A DNA stretch of 64,000 nt, from contig NZ_CP103289.1 of NCBI RefSeq assembly GCF_024757985.1, positions 434,001 through 498,000 of the forward strand, read 5' to 3'. This stretch comes from Cellulomonas sp. NS3. GTDB lineage: Bacteria > Actinomycetota > Actinomycetes > Actinomycetales > Cellulomonadaceae. The notes under the pieces were generated by a model. The model was given only the letters and a program-made list of their open reading frames with translations. It did not search any database and was not told where the DNA came from. Position numbers and translations under genes: made by a program. Shown in pieces: positions 43,130-51,825 of this stretch (position 1 is its first letter; each line of letters starts with the position of its first letter).

Positions 43130-43310
43130 GAGGACCTACCGCACAGGGCTTCCGGGGGGAACCGAGTTCGGCGCCGCAGGCCGGCGCCGAGGTTGGGCCG
43201 TCTGGCGCGGTCGCCGCCGCACGCAGGGCAGGGCGACACGGCAGGGGACACGTCCCCCCACGGTCCCGGTAACCCGCGGCGACGCTGTCTCTCACCCATC
43301 GTCGCAGGTC
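43130..43310 (+). other. GC-rich structured leader upstream of the coiled-coil GH26 gene
   Basis: Part of the 662-base gap between the divergent GH26 genes. The plus strand shows GGGGGGAACC, then a strong hairpin (CTCGGCGCC-type stem around 43166-43192), GGTTGGG, and further on CCCGGTAACCCGCGGCGAC. The order has a loose likeness to ydaO/yuaA (c-di-AMP) riboswitches, but key segments differ, so no class is assigned. The remaining bases, 43311-43537, show no clear element besides the likely ribosome-binding site GGAGG before ATG 43538. Confidence 0.25.
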
Positions 43311-43537
43311 AGCACGGTCTGTCGCCGTGCTGGAGCAGGACACGCACCGCGACACGGACGTCGCGCTCCGGCACGGCCGGGCCTCGGGAGGGGCTCCGCG
43401 CCATGTCGAACGCGACGGCCGCACATCCGTGCGTCTGCGCTCACGCCCGACGAGCACACGTGCTCACGACCCGCACGCAGTCCGGACCGCACGACCCGGG
43501 CGCGCCGTGAAGACCATCGCCGTGGAGGCACCCGCAG

Positions 43538-45019
43538 ATGTTTTCCGACTATCCGTTCAAGTTCACGCGCCGCCATCGCGTGCTCGCTTCTGTGATCACC
43601 GTCTCACTTCTTGCCGTCGGCGCCATTGCGCTGCTGTCCCCGCAGGGCCAGTACGTGTGGAACGGGCCGAGCGCGACCGAGGTGGCCCTCCAGACCGAGC
43701 AGGCGCGCTCGCGCGACCTCAGCTCCCAGCTCGAGGAGATGGAGGCGAAGCTCAGCGCGCCGCGGCCCCAGGTCGGCGACACGGTCCAGCTCGCCCGCGC
43801 GGAGGACCTGAAGAAGCAGATCACCGAGCTCGAGGCGAAGCTCGTGCAGACGCAGCAGGAGCTCGGTCGCGCGGAGGCCGAGGCGGCGGAGCAGAAGGAC
43901 GCCGCGAACCTCGTCAACGGCACGCTCAAGGCCACGCGCGAGCGCCAGAACGCCGCGACCAAGGTCGCGACCGCGCAGATCGCGGACCTCAAGAAGCAGC
44001 TCGGTGAGCTCACCTACAAGGTGCAGAACCCCAAGGGCCACCAGGCGCCCCCGGTCACCGCGTCGATGACCAAGGCGGACATCATCGCGGCGAGCCAGCT
44101 CTTCGGCCTCTACACGACGCAGAGCCCGTTCGACTACGGCGAGTTCAACGGCGTGCAGGCGGCCGTGAACCGCGACGCCGACGTCAGCGGCTACTTCCAG
44201 TCGTGGGACACCGACTTCCGTCCGGACGCCGTCCAGCAGGCGTGGAGCCGCGGCCAGATCCCGCTGCTCACGTGGGAGAGCCAGAGCCAGGTCGGTGCCA
44301 TCTCTGCGGAGGCGCCCGAGTACTCGCTCGGCTCGATCATCAACGGCCAGCACGACGAGTACCTGCGCAAGTACGCCCGCGACATCGCCGCGACCGGCCT
44401 CCCGCTCGTCCTGCGCTTCAACCACGAGATGAACGGGACCTGGTACCCGTGGTCCGAGGTCCGCGGGTGGGACGGCAAGAGCATCAACGGGAACAAGAAG
44501 GGCGAGTACGTGCAGATGTGGCGGCACGTGCACGACATCTTCACGCAGGAGGGCGCGAACCAGTACGTCGCGTGGCTCTGGGCCCCGAACCGCGTCAACA
44601 AGATCCCGAGCCAGCCCGACCCGGTGAACTTCTACCCCGGTGACGAGTACGTCGACTGGATCGGCATGTCGGGCTACTACCGCCCGGGCGACCCGGAGCC
44701 GACGTTCGACAACACCTACGGCCAGACGCTCCCGCTGCTGCGTGCCGCGTCCTCGACCAGGCCGATCTTCCTCGCGGAGATCGGGGCGACCGAGGAGGGT
44801 GGCCACAAGGTCGAGTGGATCACCAGCCTCTTCGAGGGTCTCGCCAGGCCCGAGAACGCCGACATCAACGGCTTCGGCTGGTTCAGCCTCGCCGTGACGT
44901 CCGGTGGCGAGGGCGAGGGGCGCACGACGAACGACTGGCGGCTCGACTCGTCCGCACCGTCGCTGCGCGCCGCCGAGGCGGGGCTGGCGGCCACGGGGTT
45001 CGGCAAGCTGCGCGAGTGA
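43538..45019 (+). CDS. membrane-anchored GH26-like protein with coiled-coil stalk
   Basis: 493 residues. One N-terminal membrane helix (residues 15-33, VLASVITVSLLAVGAIALL) is followed by a coiled coil (about 45-160, ATEVALQTEQARSRDLSSQL onwards), then a GH26-like TIM barrel (about 175-490). Its acid/base Glu is in LRFNHEMNGTWYPW and the nucleophile Glu in IFLAEIGATEEGG. GH26 enzymes cleave beta-mannans or related glucans. Such coiled-coil-stalked forms are often coded with exopolysaccharide genes, though none are seen here. It has GGAGG before ATG 43538 and is divergent from the other GH26 gene. Confidence 0.88.
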   Translation: MFSDYPFKFTRRHRVLASVITVSLLAVGAIALLSPQGQYVWNGPSATEVALQTEQARSRDLSSQLEEMEAKLSAPRPQVGDTVQLARAEDLKKQITELEAKLVQTQQELGRAEAEAAEQKDAANLVNGTLKATRERQNAATKVATAQIADLKKQLGELTYKVQNPKGHQAPPVTASMTKADIIAASQLFGLYTTQSPFDYGEFNGVQAAVNRDADVSGYFQSWDTDFRPDAVQQAWSRGQIPLLTWESQSQVGAISAEAPEYSLGSIINGQHDEYLRKYARDIAATGLPLVLRFNHEMNGTWYPWSEVRGWDGKSINGNKKGEYVQMWRHVHDIFTQEGANQYVAWLWAPNRVNKIPSQPDPVNFYPGDEYVDWIGMSGYYRPGDPEPTFDNTYGQTLPLLRAASSTRPIFLAEIGATEEGGHKVEWITSLFEGLARPENADINGFGWFSLAVTSGGEGEGRTTNDWRLDSSAPSLRAAEAGLAATGFGKLRE

Positions 45020-45070
45020 CGCCGTGCGCTCCCGCCGGCACGACCGGCAGGAGCGCACGAGCACGACCCA

Positions 45071-45117
45071 GGACCGCCCCGTCCGGCACGCGAACCGCGT
45101 GCCGGACGGGGCGGTCC
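45071..45117 (+). terminator. strong terminator hairpin
   Basis: About 22-bp perfect stem starting GGACCGCCCCGTCC and ending GGACGGGGCGGTCC with a three-base loop, 52 bases after the coiled-coil GH26 stop. Confidence 0.75.
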
Positions 45118-45263
45118 GTCGTCGTGGCCGGCTCCGGACCGCAGGCACCCGTCGGTGCGGCGTCGGGCGGCCCGCCCGGGCGCCGTGGACGGGCCGGGGT
45201 GCCGTGGGCCGGCGATGCTCCCGAGACCCTGCGGAGGTCGGGGCCCCGACGTACCGTCGGCCC

Positions 45264-45647
45264 ATGAGCGTCGAGGGCCGCCACCAGCCGGGCGCCGCCG
45301 AGCGCCTGCGGCTCGCGCTCGACCGGGACGGCGCCCGTTGCGTGTGGTGCGGCCGGCCGTTCGCCGGGCTGGTCGCGCCGACCCGCGAGCACCTCGTGCC
45401 GCGCGCCAAGGGCGGGCCGTCGTGGCTCGAGAACGAGGTCGCGGCGTGCCGGCGGTGCAACGCCGAGCGCGGGCACCGGTCGGCCGTCGAGTGGCTCGAG
45501 GAGTGCGAGCGGCGCGGCTGGGCCTCGGACGTCGCGGCGGTCGACCGCTCGCTGACCGCGCTGCTCGACGCGATCGCGCGCCGGGGCGGCAACCGCCGGG
45601 CCCGGCTGTACGCGGAGGCGCAGCGCCGCCGGCTCCGGCGCCGCTGA
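45264..45647 (+). CDS. HNH endonuclease-like protein
   Basis: 127 residues. The HNH fold shows the zinc cysteines CVWCGRPF and CRRCNAERGHRS, and the catalytic region TREHLVPRAKGG with N at LENEVAAC. Single-domain HNH proteins of this size are nucleases of varied and often unknown function. ATG 45264 is the first start after the terminator. Confidence 0.88.
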   Translation: MSVEGRHQPGAAERLRLALDRDGARCVWCGRPFAGLVAPTREHLVPRAKGGPSWLENEVAACRRCNAERGHRSAVEWLEECERRGWASDVAAVDRSLTALLDAIARRGGNRRARLYAEAQRRRLRRR

Positions 45648-45648
45648 G

Positions 45649-45885
45649 CCCGGTGCCCCGTACGCGATCGTCGAGACCACGGCCGGGTCCGTCGCGTCGG
45701 AGGCCGACCGCCTGCTGTGGTCGCACGGCCACCGACCCGTCAGCATCTCGACGTACGCCACCGGGCTGGCTGCGCTGCGGCCCGAGCTCCCGTCGGACCG
45801 GTGGCAGCGCCCGCTGCGCTCGCACGTCGAGGACGTGCCGCCGGGGGTCCCGCGGTGGGGCGCCGCAGGGCCGGGCGTCAAGTAA
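45649..45885 (+). pseudogene. C-terminal remnant of a VTC-domain protein
   Basis: An open frame without a start codon encodes APYAIVETTAGSVASEADRL, then LLWSHGHRPVSISTYATGLA and LPSDRWQRPLRSHV, ending at TAA 45883. These are the last strands of a VTC (polyphosphate polymerase-like) domain, normally about 230 residues. The front two-thirds are absent, replaced by the HNH gene, so this is a deletion remnant. Confidence 0.65.
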
Positions 45886-45924
45886 GTGCTCGACACCTCG
45901 ACGCCGCGCGACGAGGGTGGCGCG

Positions 45925-46311
45925 ATGACCTCCGTGATCTCGCACACCACCGTCGACAGCCGGGACGCCTACGCCATGTCCGTGTTCTGGGCCGACGTGC
46001 TCGGCTTCCACGACGATCCCGAGGACCCCAATGAGCCCGGCCACGAGGAGTGCGGCATCTGGTCGCCGGACGGCACGCAGAAGCTCCTGTTCGTGGAGGT
46101 GCCCGACGACAAGGTGGTGAAGAACCGGGTCCACCTCGACCTCGAGCCCGCGGAGGGGTCTCGGGACGACGAGCTCGCGCGGCTCCTCGGCCTCGGCGCC
46201 CGCCAGGTCGCCGACCTGCGCCGCCCCGACGGTGGCGGGTGGGTCGTCCTCGCCGACCCGGAGGGCAACGAGTTCTGCATCCTGCGCAACCGGGCGGAAC
46301 GCTCCGCCTGA
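45925..46311 (+). CDS. VOC family protein
   Basis: 128 residues from ATG 45925, with GAGGG about nine bases upstream; an earlier TTG or GTG-type start would add 13 unlikely residues. The pattern is VISHTTVDSRDAYAMSVFWADVLG, KVVKNRVHLDLEP and VLADPEGNEFCILRN. It shares the KNRxHLD and PEGNE signatures with the VOC protein at 30063-30413 (glyoxalase_6-type). The substrate is unknown. Confidence 0.85.
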   Translation: MTSVISHTTVDSRDAYAMSVFWADVLGFHDDPEDPNEPGHEECGIWSPDGTQKLLFVEVPDDKVVKNRVHLDLEPAEGSRDDELARLLGLGARQVADLRRPDGGGWVVLADPEGNEFCILRNRAERSA

Positions 46312-46400
46312 CCTCCGCGGCGCACCGTCCTGGCGTCCGCCCGTGCCCGCGGCCCGGGCAGTGCCCGCGGCGCAGGCGGTGCCGCCACCGTGCCGCGCCG

Positions 46401-46420
46401 CACCGCACCGCACCGCACCG
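46401..46420 (+). repeat. short CACCG tandem repeat
   Basis: Four copies of CACCG in the 238-base gap before the SRPBCC gene; a simple repeat with no seen function. Confidence 0.8.
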
Positions 46421-46549
46421 CGTCGTGCCGCGACCGGACCGTGCCGCCAGCGCCGGGCTCTCCGCGCGCGAGAACCCGCGCGCGGGGCGATCCTGGGGAG
46501 CGCGAGCACGAGGCGTCGACGCCTCGTCCGTGCCGACGGAGGGAGAGTC

Positions 46550-47503
46550 ATGACGACGGTCGTGGAGAAGTCGGTCGTGGTGGACGTGCCGGTCAGCGTC
46601 GCCTACGCCCAGTGGACGCAGTTCGAGGAGTTCCCGAACTTCATGAGCGGGGTCAAGTCCATCACCCAGCTCACCGACGAGCGCCTGCAGTGGGTCGCGG
46701 AGATCGCGGGGGTCCGGCGCGAGTGGGAGGCGCGGATCCTCGAGCAGGTCCCCGACCGCAAGGTCGCGTGGGCCGCGACCGAGGGCGCGACGAACGCCGG
46801 CTCCGTGACGTTCGAGCCTGCGAGCGAGACGAGCACGCACGTGCACCTGCACCTCGAGTACGAGCCCGAGGGTCTCGTCGAGAAGGTCGGCGACAAGCTC
46901 GACATCGTCGAGAAGCAGGCCGAGGGGGATCTCGAGCGCTTCAAGAAGTTCATCGAGTCCGAGGGCCACGCGACCGGTGCGTGGCGGGGGTCCGTCAACG
47001 AGGGGGTCGACGTGCGACCGACGACCGCCGACGCCGCGATGACCGGGAGCGACTCCGGCAAGGCGGGGGTGTCCGGCAAGGTCGCCGCCGCTGTCGGGCT
47101 CGGGGTCGCCGCCGCGGCAGCCGGTGTCGTCGCCGCCGCGCGGAAGGACGGCTCCCCGGAGCTGCCGCCGGAGCCGGCGCCGACGACTGCGGACGTGCCG
47201 GTCATCGACTCCGTCCCGACGGTCGCCGACGTCGAGCCCGTGTCGCCCGCCGTCGACCAGCAGCCGCCCGCATTCGCGCCGGTCGCGCTCGGCACCGAGG
47301 GCGAGACGCCCACGTGGACCGGCCCCGAGACGCCCGCCTGGGACCCGGTCGAGTCCCCGGCCGCGACGGACGACGTCCTTCTGGACGCGGACGACGCGAA
47401 CCCGGAGGTCGAGGACCCGACCCCGCCGCCCGGCAGCGGCCTCGAGGGCGACCCGCTGGTCGTCCACGACGACACCCCGGGGGACCATGGGGCGCGCCTC
47501 TGA
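46550..47503 (+). CDS. SRPBCC (polyketide cyclase-like) family protein with acidic tail
   Basis: 317 residues from ATG 46550 after GGAGGGA. Residues 1-150 form an SRPBCC/START-like lipid-binding fold (VEKSVVVDVPVSVAYAQWTQF, NFMSGVKSITQL, EYEPEGLVEKVGDKLDIVEK). After residue 170 there is a hydrophobic segment (GVAAAAAGVVAAA), then a long acidic Pro/Asp-rich low-complexity tail (about 195-317). The lipid-binding head is common in actinobacteria; the tail looks disordered. Confidence 0.88.
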   Translation: MTTVVEKSVVVDVPVSVAYAQWTQFEEFPNFMSGVKSITQLTDERLQWVAEIAGVRREWEARILEQVPDRKVAWAATEGATNAGSVTFEPASETSTHVHLHLEYEPEGLVEKVGDKLDIVEKQAEGDLERFKKFIESEGHATGAWRGSVNEGVDVRPTTADAAMTGSDSGKAGVSGKVAAAVGLGVAAAAAGVVAAARKDGSPELPPEPAPTTADVPVIDSVPTVADVEPVSPAVDQQPPAFAPVALGTEGETPTWTGPETPAWDPVESPAATDDVLLDADDANPEVEDPTPPPGSGLEGDPLVVHDDTPGDHGARL

Positions 47504-47515
47504 CGTGACGCGGGA

Positions 47516-47546
47516 GCCGTGCGCCGGCCTGGGGTCGGCGCACGGC
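47516..47546 (+). terminator. terminator after the SRPBCC gene
   Basis: 11-bp stem GCCGTGCGCCG / CGGCGCACGGC, 13 bases after the stop. Confidence 0.7.
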
Positions 47547-47558
47547 GGTCTCTCGCCG

Positions 47559-47588
47559 GTGACAGCGCGTGGTAGCACTCGGTATCAT
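47559..47588 (+). promoter_or_regulatory. promoter of the RHH-Doc operon
   Basis: GTGACA (47559-47564), 18 bases, TATCAT (47583-47588). The start would be at or one base from ATG 47595, so the mRNA should be leaderless; no ribosome-binding site is present. Direct repeats GGTAGCA and GGTATCA (10 bases apart) overlap the -10 element and may be the operator. Confidence 0.55.
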
Positions 47589-47594
47589 TGTCGG

Positions 47595-47789
47595 ATGGCG
47601 ACCACTCTCCGTCTCTCTCCTGAGCTGCAGGCGCGCGTGAAGGAGACCGCCGCGCGTGAGCAGCGCTCCGAGCACGCCGTGATCGTCGAGGCGATCGAGC
47701 GCTACACCTCCGAGCGGGACCGGCGACGTGATGCGGCGCTCGCGCGTGTCCTGGAGCGCGACAAGCCGATTCTCGACGCGCTCGCGTGA
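47595..47789 (+). CDS. RHH-type antitoxin
   Basis: 64 residues. Ribbon-helix-helix start TTLRLSPELQARVKETAAREQRSEHAVIVEAIERYTSERD (residues 3-42) followed by a charged tail that should bind the toxin. It overlaps the Doc start by GTGA (toxin start 47786). Confidence 0.85.
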   Translation: MATTLRLSPELQARVKETAAREQRSEHAVIVEAIERYTSERDRRRDAALARVLERDKPILDALA

Positions 47790-48175
47790 GCTTCGTCTAC
47801 CTCGAGCTGCGTGACCTGATCCTGTTCGGGAACGCGATCCTCGGGCATGACGCGGAGGTCCGTGACTTCGGCCTGCTCGAGTCTGCGCTCGCGCGTCCGC
47901 GTGCGACCGTGTTCGGTGACGACGCCTACCCCGACCTGGACGAGAAGGTCGCCGCCCTGCTCCTGTCGATCGTGGGCAATCACGCGCTGGTCGACGGCAA
48001 CAAGCGGTTGGGATGGGTTTCTGCTCTCGTCTTCTACGAGCTCAACGGGTACCTCGTCGAGGCCCCGCACGACGAGGCGATCGACCTCGTGCTCGCGGTC
48101 GCGAGCGGCGCCATCGACGACGTGACGGTGGTCGCCGAGGCCCTCCGCGCTTGGCGGCGGCCGACCTCGGACTAG
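47786..48175 (+). CDS. doc: Doc-type Fic-fold toxin
   Basis: 129 residues, death-on-curing family. The active motif is NHALVDGNKRLGW near residue 72, with His, Asp, Asn and Lys present but Leu in place of the usual Phe. Doc toxins phosphorylate EF-Tu and stop translation. Coupled to the RHH antitoxin by a four-base overlap. Confidence 0.9.
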   Translation: MSFVYLELRDLILFGNAILGHDAEVRDFGLLESALARPRATVFGDDAYPDLDEKVAALLLSIVGNHALVDGNKRLGWVSALVFYELNGYLVEAPHDEAIDLVLAVASGAIDDVTVVAEALRAWRRPTSD

Positions 48176-48204
48176 AGCGTCTCTGGCTGGTCCCCGGCCG
48201 GCTG

Positions 48205-50511
48205 CTACGACCGGGGAGAGCGCACCCGGTCGAGCAGCAGCGTCGCGATGTCGACGACCTCGGGGACGCCGACCGATACCGGTGCCCCGCCGTCGGTCCC
48301 GACAGCACCGGTCCCCGAGCCGGCCGACGCCGCGTGCGCCGCGACCCCGTCGGACAGCATCACCGTGCAGAACGGGCAGGCTGTCGCGACGACGTCCGCG
48401 CCCGTCCCGATGGCCTCGCCCGCGCGCTCGACGTTGATGCGGGTGCCGATCTTCTCCTCCATCCACATGCGCGCGCCGCCCGCGCCGCAGCAGAAGGAGC
48501 GCTCCTGGTTGCGGGGCATCTCAGCGAGCTCGACTCCGGGGAGCGCGCCGAGCAGCTCGCGCGGCGGCGCGTAGACCTTGTTGTGCCGGCCCAGGTAGCA
48601 GGGGTCGTGGTAGGTCACGCGCTGCGTCGGCGCCGGGGCCGGCGTGCCGGTGCCCGACGACGCGCCCTCGGCCGTCGTGTCTCCCGGCGCCGCGACCGGC
48701 GTCAGCCTCCCGTCCGCCACGAGCCGGTTCAGCAGCTCGGTGTGGTGCAGCACCTCGTAGCGGCCACCGAGCTGCGGGTACTCGCGCGAGATCGTGTTGA
48801 AGCAGTGCGCGCACGTCACGACGATGCGCTGCGCGCCGACCTCGTTGAGGGTCTCGACGTTCTGCGACGCGAGCATCTGGAACAGCATCTCGTTGCCGGC
48901 GCGGCGGGCCGGGTCGCCGGTGCAGGTCTCCCCGTCGCCGAGCACCGCGAACGTGACCCCGGCGACGTCCAGCAGCTCGGCGACCGCGCGGGTCGTCTTC
49001 TTCGCCCGGTCCTCGTACGCGCCCGCGCAGCCGACCCAGAACAGGTAGTCGACGTCCGCCGCCGACTCGACGTCGACGCCGACCTGCGGGACGTCGAAGG
49101 TGAGGTCCTTGGCCCACGCGAACCGGTTGCGTGCGGGCAGGCCCCACGGGTTGCCCTGGCGCTCGAGCTTGGTGAACGCGCCGCCGAGCTCCTTGGGGAA
49201 CGCCGACTCCATGAGCACCTGGTAGCGGCGCATGTCGACGATGGCGTCGACGTGCTCGATGTCGACGGGGCACTGCTGGACGCACGCGCCGCACGTCGTG
49301 CACGCCCACAGGACGTCGGGGTCGATCACGCCGGAGCCGACGAGGTCGACGTTGGCGTGCGTGGTGTCGACCGGGGCGTCGGCCGCGCGGCCGTCCGACG
49401 CGATCGAGCCCTCGCCCTGCGCGGCGTCGCCTGCCGGGCCGGCGAGGAGGTACGGCGCGGTCGCGTACGCGTGGTCGCGCAGCGCGAGCGTCACGAGCTT
49501 GGGGGACAGCGGCTTGCCCGTGGCCCACGCCGGGCACTGGTCCTGGCAGCGGCCGCACTCGGTGCACGTCGAGAAGTCGAGCAGGGCCTTCCAGGTGAAG
49601 TCCTCGATGGCACCGACCCCGAGCCGCGCGTCGTCGGGCAGGTCCTCGAGCGCGGCGAGGTCGACGGGCTCGCCGTTGACGGTCATCGGCTGGAGCGGGC
49701 CCAGCGCGGGCGCGCCGGTCAGGTCGCGGCGCGCGTAGATGTTGAGCACCGCGAGGAACCGGTGCCACGCGACGCCCATCGTGGGCTGCAGGCCGACGAC
49801 GACGAACCACGACATCGACACGAGGATCTTCACCGTCGCCGCGACCACGACCGCCGCCTCCAGCGTCGCCGTCGACGCCCCGGCCCACGCCGAGCCGTAC
49901 CAGGCGGTCAGCGGGAAGTGCAGCGGCGACGCGATCGGCAGGGCCTCCTGCGCCGCGAGCGCGTACTCCAGCCCGCGCAGCACGAGCACCGCGAGCACGA
50001 CGAGCAGCACGGTCGCCTCGACGAAGTGCGCGGCGGGCGCGTTCGACCGGGAGAACGGCGAGCGACGCTGCTCCTCCTCGGACTGGCGCTTCTTCGGCTG
50101 GATCCGGATGCGCCGCGCGATCAGCGCGAGGATCCCGAGCAGCGACGCCCACGCGATGACCTCGGTCAGCCACTCCCAGGGCGCGAGGTGCCCGAGGAGC
50201 GGGAGCGCGAAGCGCGGGTCGACGACCTGGCCGTACCCGGTCGCGAGCGTGAAGAACAGCACCGGGAACGACACCATCACGGCCCAGTGCGCGACCTTGA
50301 CGACGGGCGTGTGCTGGAACCGCCCGTGGCCGACCATCTCGCGCAGCACGAGGCCGACGCGGGGGCCGACGGGGCGCAGCCGGTCCGTCGGCGTCGGGCC
50401 GCCGACGCGCACCGTCCGGACGATCGCCGCGAGCCCGCGGGCGAAGACCGCGACACCGACGACGGTCGCGAGGACCACGAGCACGAGGCAGGTCAGCTGG
50501 AGGGCGTCCAC
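48205..50511 (-). CDS. membrane-bound Fe-S oxidoreductase (heterodisulfide reductase-like)
   Basis: 768 residues. N-terminal 260 residues with about five membrane helices (nitrate-reductase-gamma-like), two 4Fe-4S motifs [12 protein letters not shown] and [12 protein letters not shown], and C-terminal CCG-type domains ([13 protein letters not shown] with [10 protein letters not shown]; the first copy is [10 protein letters not shown] / CAHCFN). Actinobacteria carry this fused protein widely; it probably moves electrons between the quinone pool and an unknown soluble partner. GTG start at 50511. It ends next to the Doc gene, convergent. Confidence 0.92.
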   Translation of the reverse strand: MDALQLTCLVLVVLATVVGVAVFARGLAAIVRTVRVGGPTPTDRLRPVGPRVGLVLREMVGHGRFQHTPVVKVAHWAVMVSFPVLFFTLATGYGQVVDPRFALPLLGHLAPWEWLTEVIAWASLLGILALIARRIRIQPKKRQSEEEQRRSPFSRSNAPAAHFVEATVLLVVLAVLVLRGLEYALAAQEALPIASPLHFPLTAWYGSAWAGASTATLEAAVVVAATVKILVSMSWFVVVGLQPTMGVAWHRFLAVLNIYARRDLTGAPALGPLQPMTVNGEPVDLAALEDLPDDARLGVGAIEDFTWKALLDFSTCTECGRCQDQCPAWATGKPLSPKLVTLALRDHAYATAPYLLAGPAGDAAQGEGSIASDGRAADAPVDTTHANVDLVGSGVIDPDVLWACTTCGACVQQCPVDIEHVDAIVDMRRYQVLMESAFPKELGGAFTKLERQGNPWGLPARNRFAWAKDLTFDVPQVGVDVESAADVDYLFWVGCAGAYEDRAKKTTRAVAELLDVAGVTFAVLGDGETCTGDPARRAGNEMLFQMLASQNVETLNEVGAQRIVVTCAHCFNTISREYPQLGGRYEVLHHTELLNRLVADGRLTPVAAPGDTTAEGASSGTGTPAPAPTQRVTYHDPCYLGRHNKVYAPPRELLGALPGVELAEMPRNQERSFCCGAGGARMWMEEKIGTRINVERAGEAIGTGADVVATACPFCTVMLSDGVAAHAASAGSGTGAVGTDGGAPVSVGVPEVVDIATLLLDRVRSPRS

Positions 50512-50515
50512 GCGG

Positions 50516-51634
50516 TCACGCTAGCCCGTCCCGGGGCGCGCGTCGGGGGACGTCCCGCGCCGGCTGCCCGGCGGGCCGCTCGGCGCGGGGCGGCGACTCG
50601 ACGGTGCTGCTCCGGACGACGAGCGCCGGCGCCAACACGATCGCCTGGTGGGTGTGGGTCCCGCGCGCCGAGCTCTCCTCGCGCACGAGCCGCGCGCCGA
50701 GGCGGCCCACCTCGTGACCGGGCTGGGCGATGGTCGTGAGGGGGATCGGGCTGTCCCAGGCGGCCTGGTTGTTGTCGTAGCCGACGACGGCCACGTCGCG
50801 CGGGACCACGACTCCCGGAGTCGTCGCGAGCGCCTGCAGGATCCCGGCGGCGAGCAGGTCGGACGCGGCGAAGATGCCGTCGACCTCGCCCTTGGCGACC
50901 TGGGGGGCGAGCTGGGTGCCGGTGCGCCAGCCGTCGGCCCGGTTGATCCAGCGCGGCGTGACCTCGCGCGCGGTCACCTCGGGGTGCTCGGCGACGGCCC
51001 GGAAGAAGCCGCGGCCGCGGTCGGCGACGGGCTTGAGCTCGGGCGGTCCCGAGACGAGCACGAGCCGCCGCCGGCCGATCTCGATCAGGTGCTGGGCGGC
51101 GAGGTAGCCGCCGAGCTCGTTGTCGACGTCGACGCTGCAGTGGCGGTGCTGCGGGTCGGTGAAGTTGAGCAGCACGAGCGGAGGGGACGCCGGCGCGATC
51201 CGCGTGACGGCGTCGAAGTGCGCCGCGTCGTTGAGGGTCATGAGCACCCCGGTGAGCTGGTGCTGGGCGAACAGCGCGAGGTAGCCGGCCTCGCGCTCGA
51301 CGCGCGAGTCGGTGTTCGCGAGGAGCAGGCTCATGCGACCCTCCTCGGCGGCGGTCTCCGCGCCGCGCGCGATGTCGATGAACAGCGAGTTCGACAGGTC
51401 GGAGACGATCAGGCCGATCGTGTTGGTGTGCCCGGCGGCGAGGGAGCGGGCGAGCCCGTTCGGCACGTAGTTGAGCTCGGCGATCGCCCGCTGCACGCGC
51501 TCGCGGGTCCGGGCCGTGACCCGGTACGGGTGGTTGAGGACGTTGGACACGGTGCCGAGCGAGACGCCGGCGAGCGCGGCGACGTCCTCCATGGCGGGGC
51601 GGTCCCGCGCCGCCCTCGCATCGTCCTGTGCCAC
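50516..51634 (-). CDS. LacI-family repressor of the adjacent sugar operon
   Basis: 372 residues from GTG 51634, after GGAGGC. N-terminal [24 protein letters not shown] (residues 14-33) and hinge [12 protein letters not shown], then a periplasmic-binding-protein-like effector domain ([18 protein letters not shown] to [20 protein letters not shown]). The operator in the divergent promoter (51781-51796) is the likely target, and the sugar taken up by the ABC transporter the likely inducer. Confidence 0.93.
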   Translation of the reverse strand: MAQDDARAARDRPAMEDVAALAGVSLGTVSNVLNHPYRVTARTRERVQRAIAELNYVPNGLARSLAAGHTNTIGLIVSDLSNSLFIDIARGAETAAEEGRMSLLLANTDSRVEREAGYLALFAQHQLTGVLMTLNDAAHFDAVTRIAPASPPLVLLNFTDPQHRHCSVDVDNELGGYLAAQHLIEIGRRRLVLVSGPPELKPVADRGRGFFRAVAEHPEVTAREVTPRWINRADGWRTGTQLAPQVAKGEVDGIFAASDLLAAGILQALATTPGVVVPRDVAVVGYDNNQAAWDSPIPLTTIAQPGHEVGRLGARLVREESSARGTHTHQAIVLAPALVVRSSTVESPPRAERPAGQPARDVPRRAPRDGLA

Positions 51635-51752
51635 GAGGCCTCCTTCGTCGTGCGCCGTCGCGCTCCGAGGGTACGGCGAGCGGGGCGCGTCGTCGGCATC
51701 CGCGCGCGGACCGCCCAGCGGACGCCGCGAGGTCACGGTTCGGACAAGCCCA

Positions 51753-51796
51753 TTGACGCGTGCCCGACTCCGCCGTACTTTTTGAAGCGCTTCAAA
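51753..51796 (+). promoter_or_regulatory. promoter and LacI operator of the sugar ABC/GH78/GH3 operon
   Basis: TTGACG (51753-51758), 17-base spacer, TACTTT (51776-51781). A perfect 16-base palindrome TTTGAAGCGCTTCAAA (51781-51796) begins on the last base of the -10. This is a classic LacI-family operator placed to block initiation. Confidence 0.88.
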
Positions 51797-51825
51797 GACT
51801 CGGCTTCACACTTCAAGGAGGAACT

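Noticed and set aside
45071-45117. Terminal inverted repeat of an insertion sequence
   Set aside because: A single hairpin with a three-base loop right after a gene, with no transposase nearby; it is a terminator.
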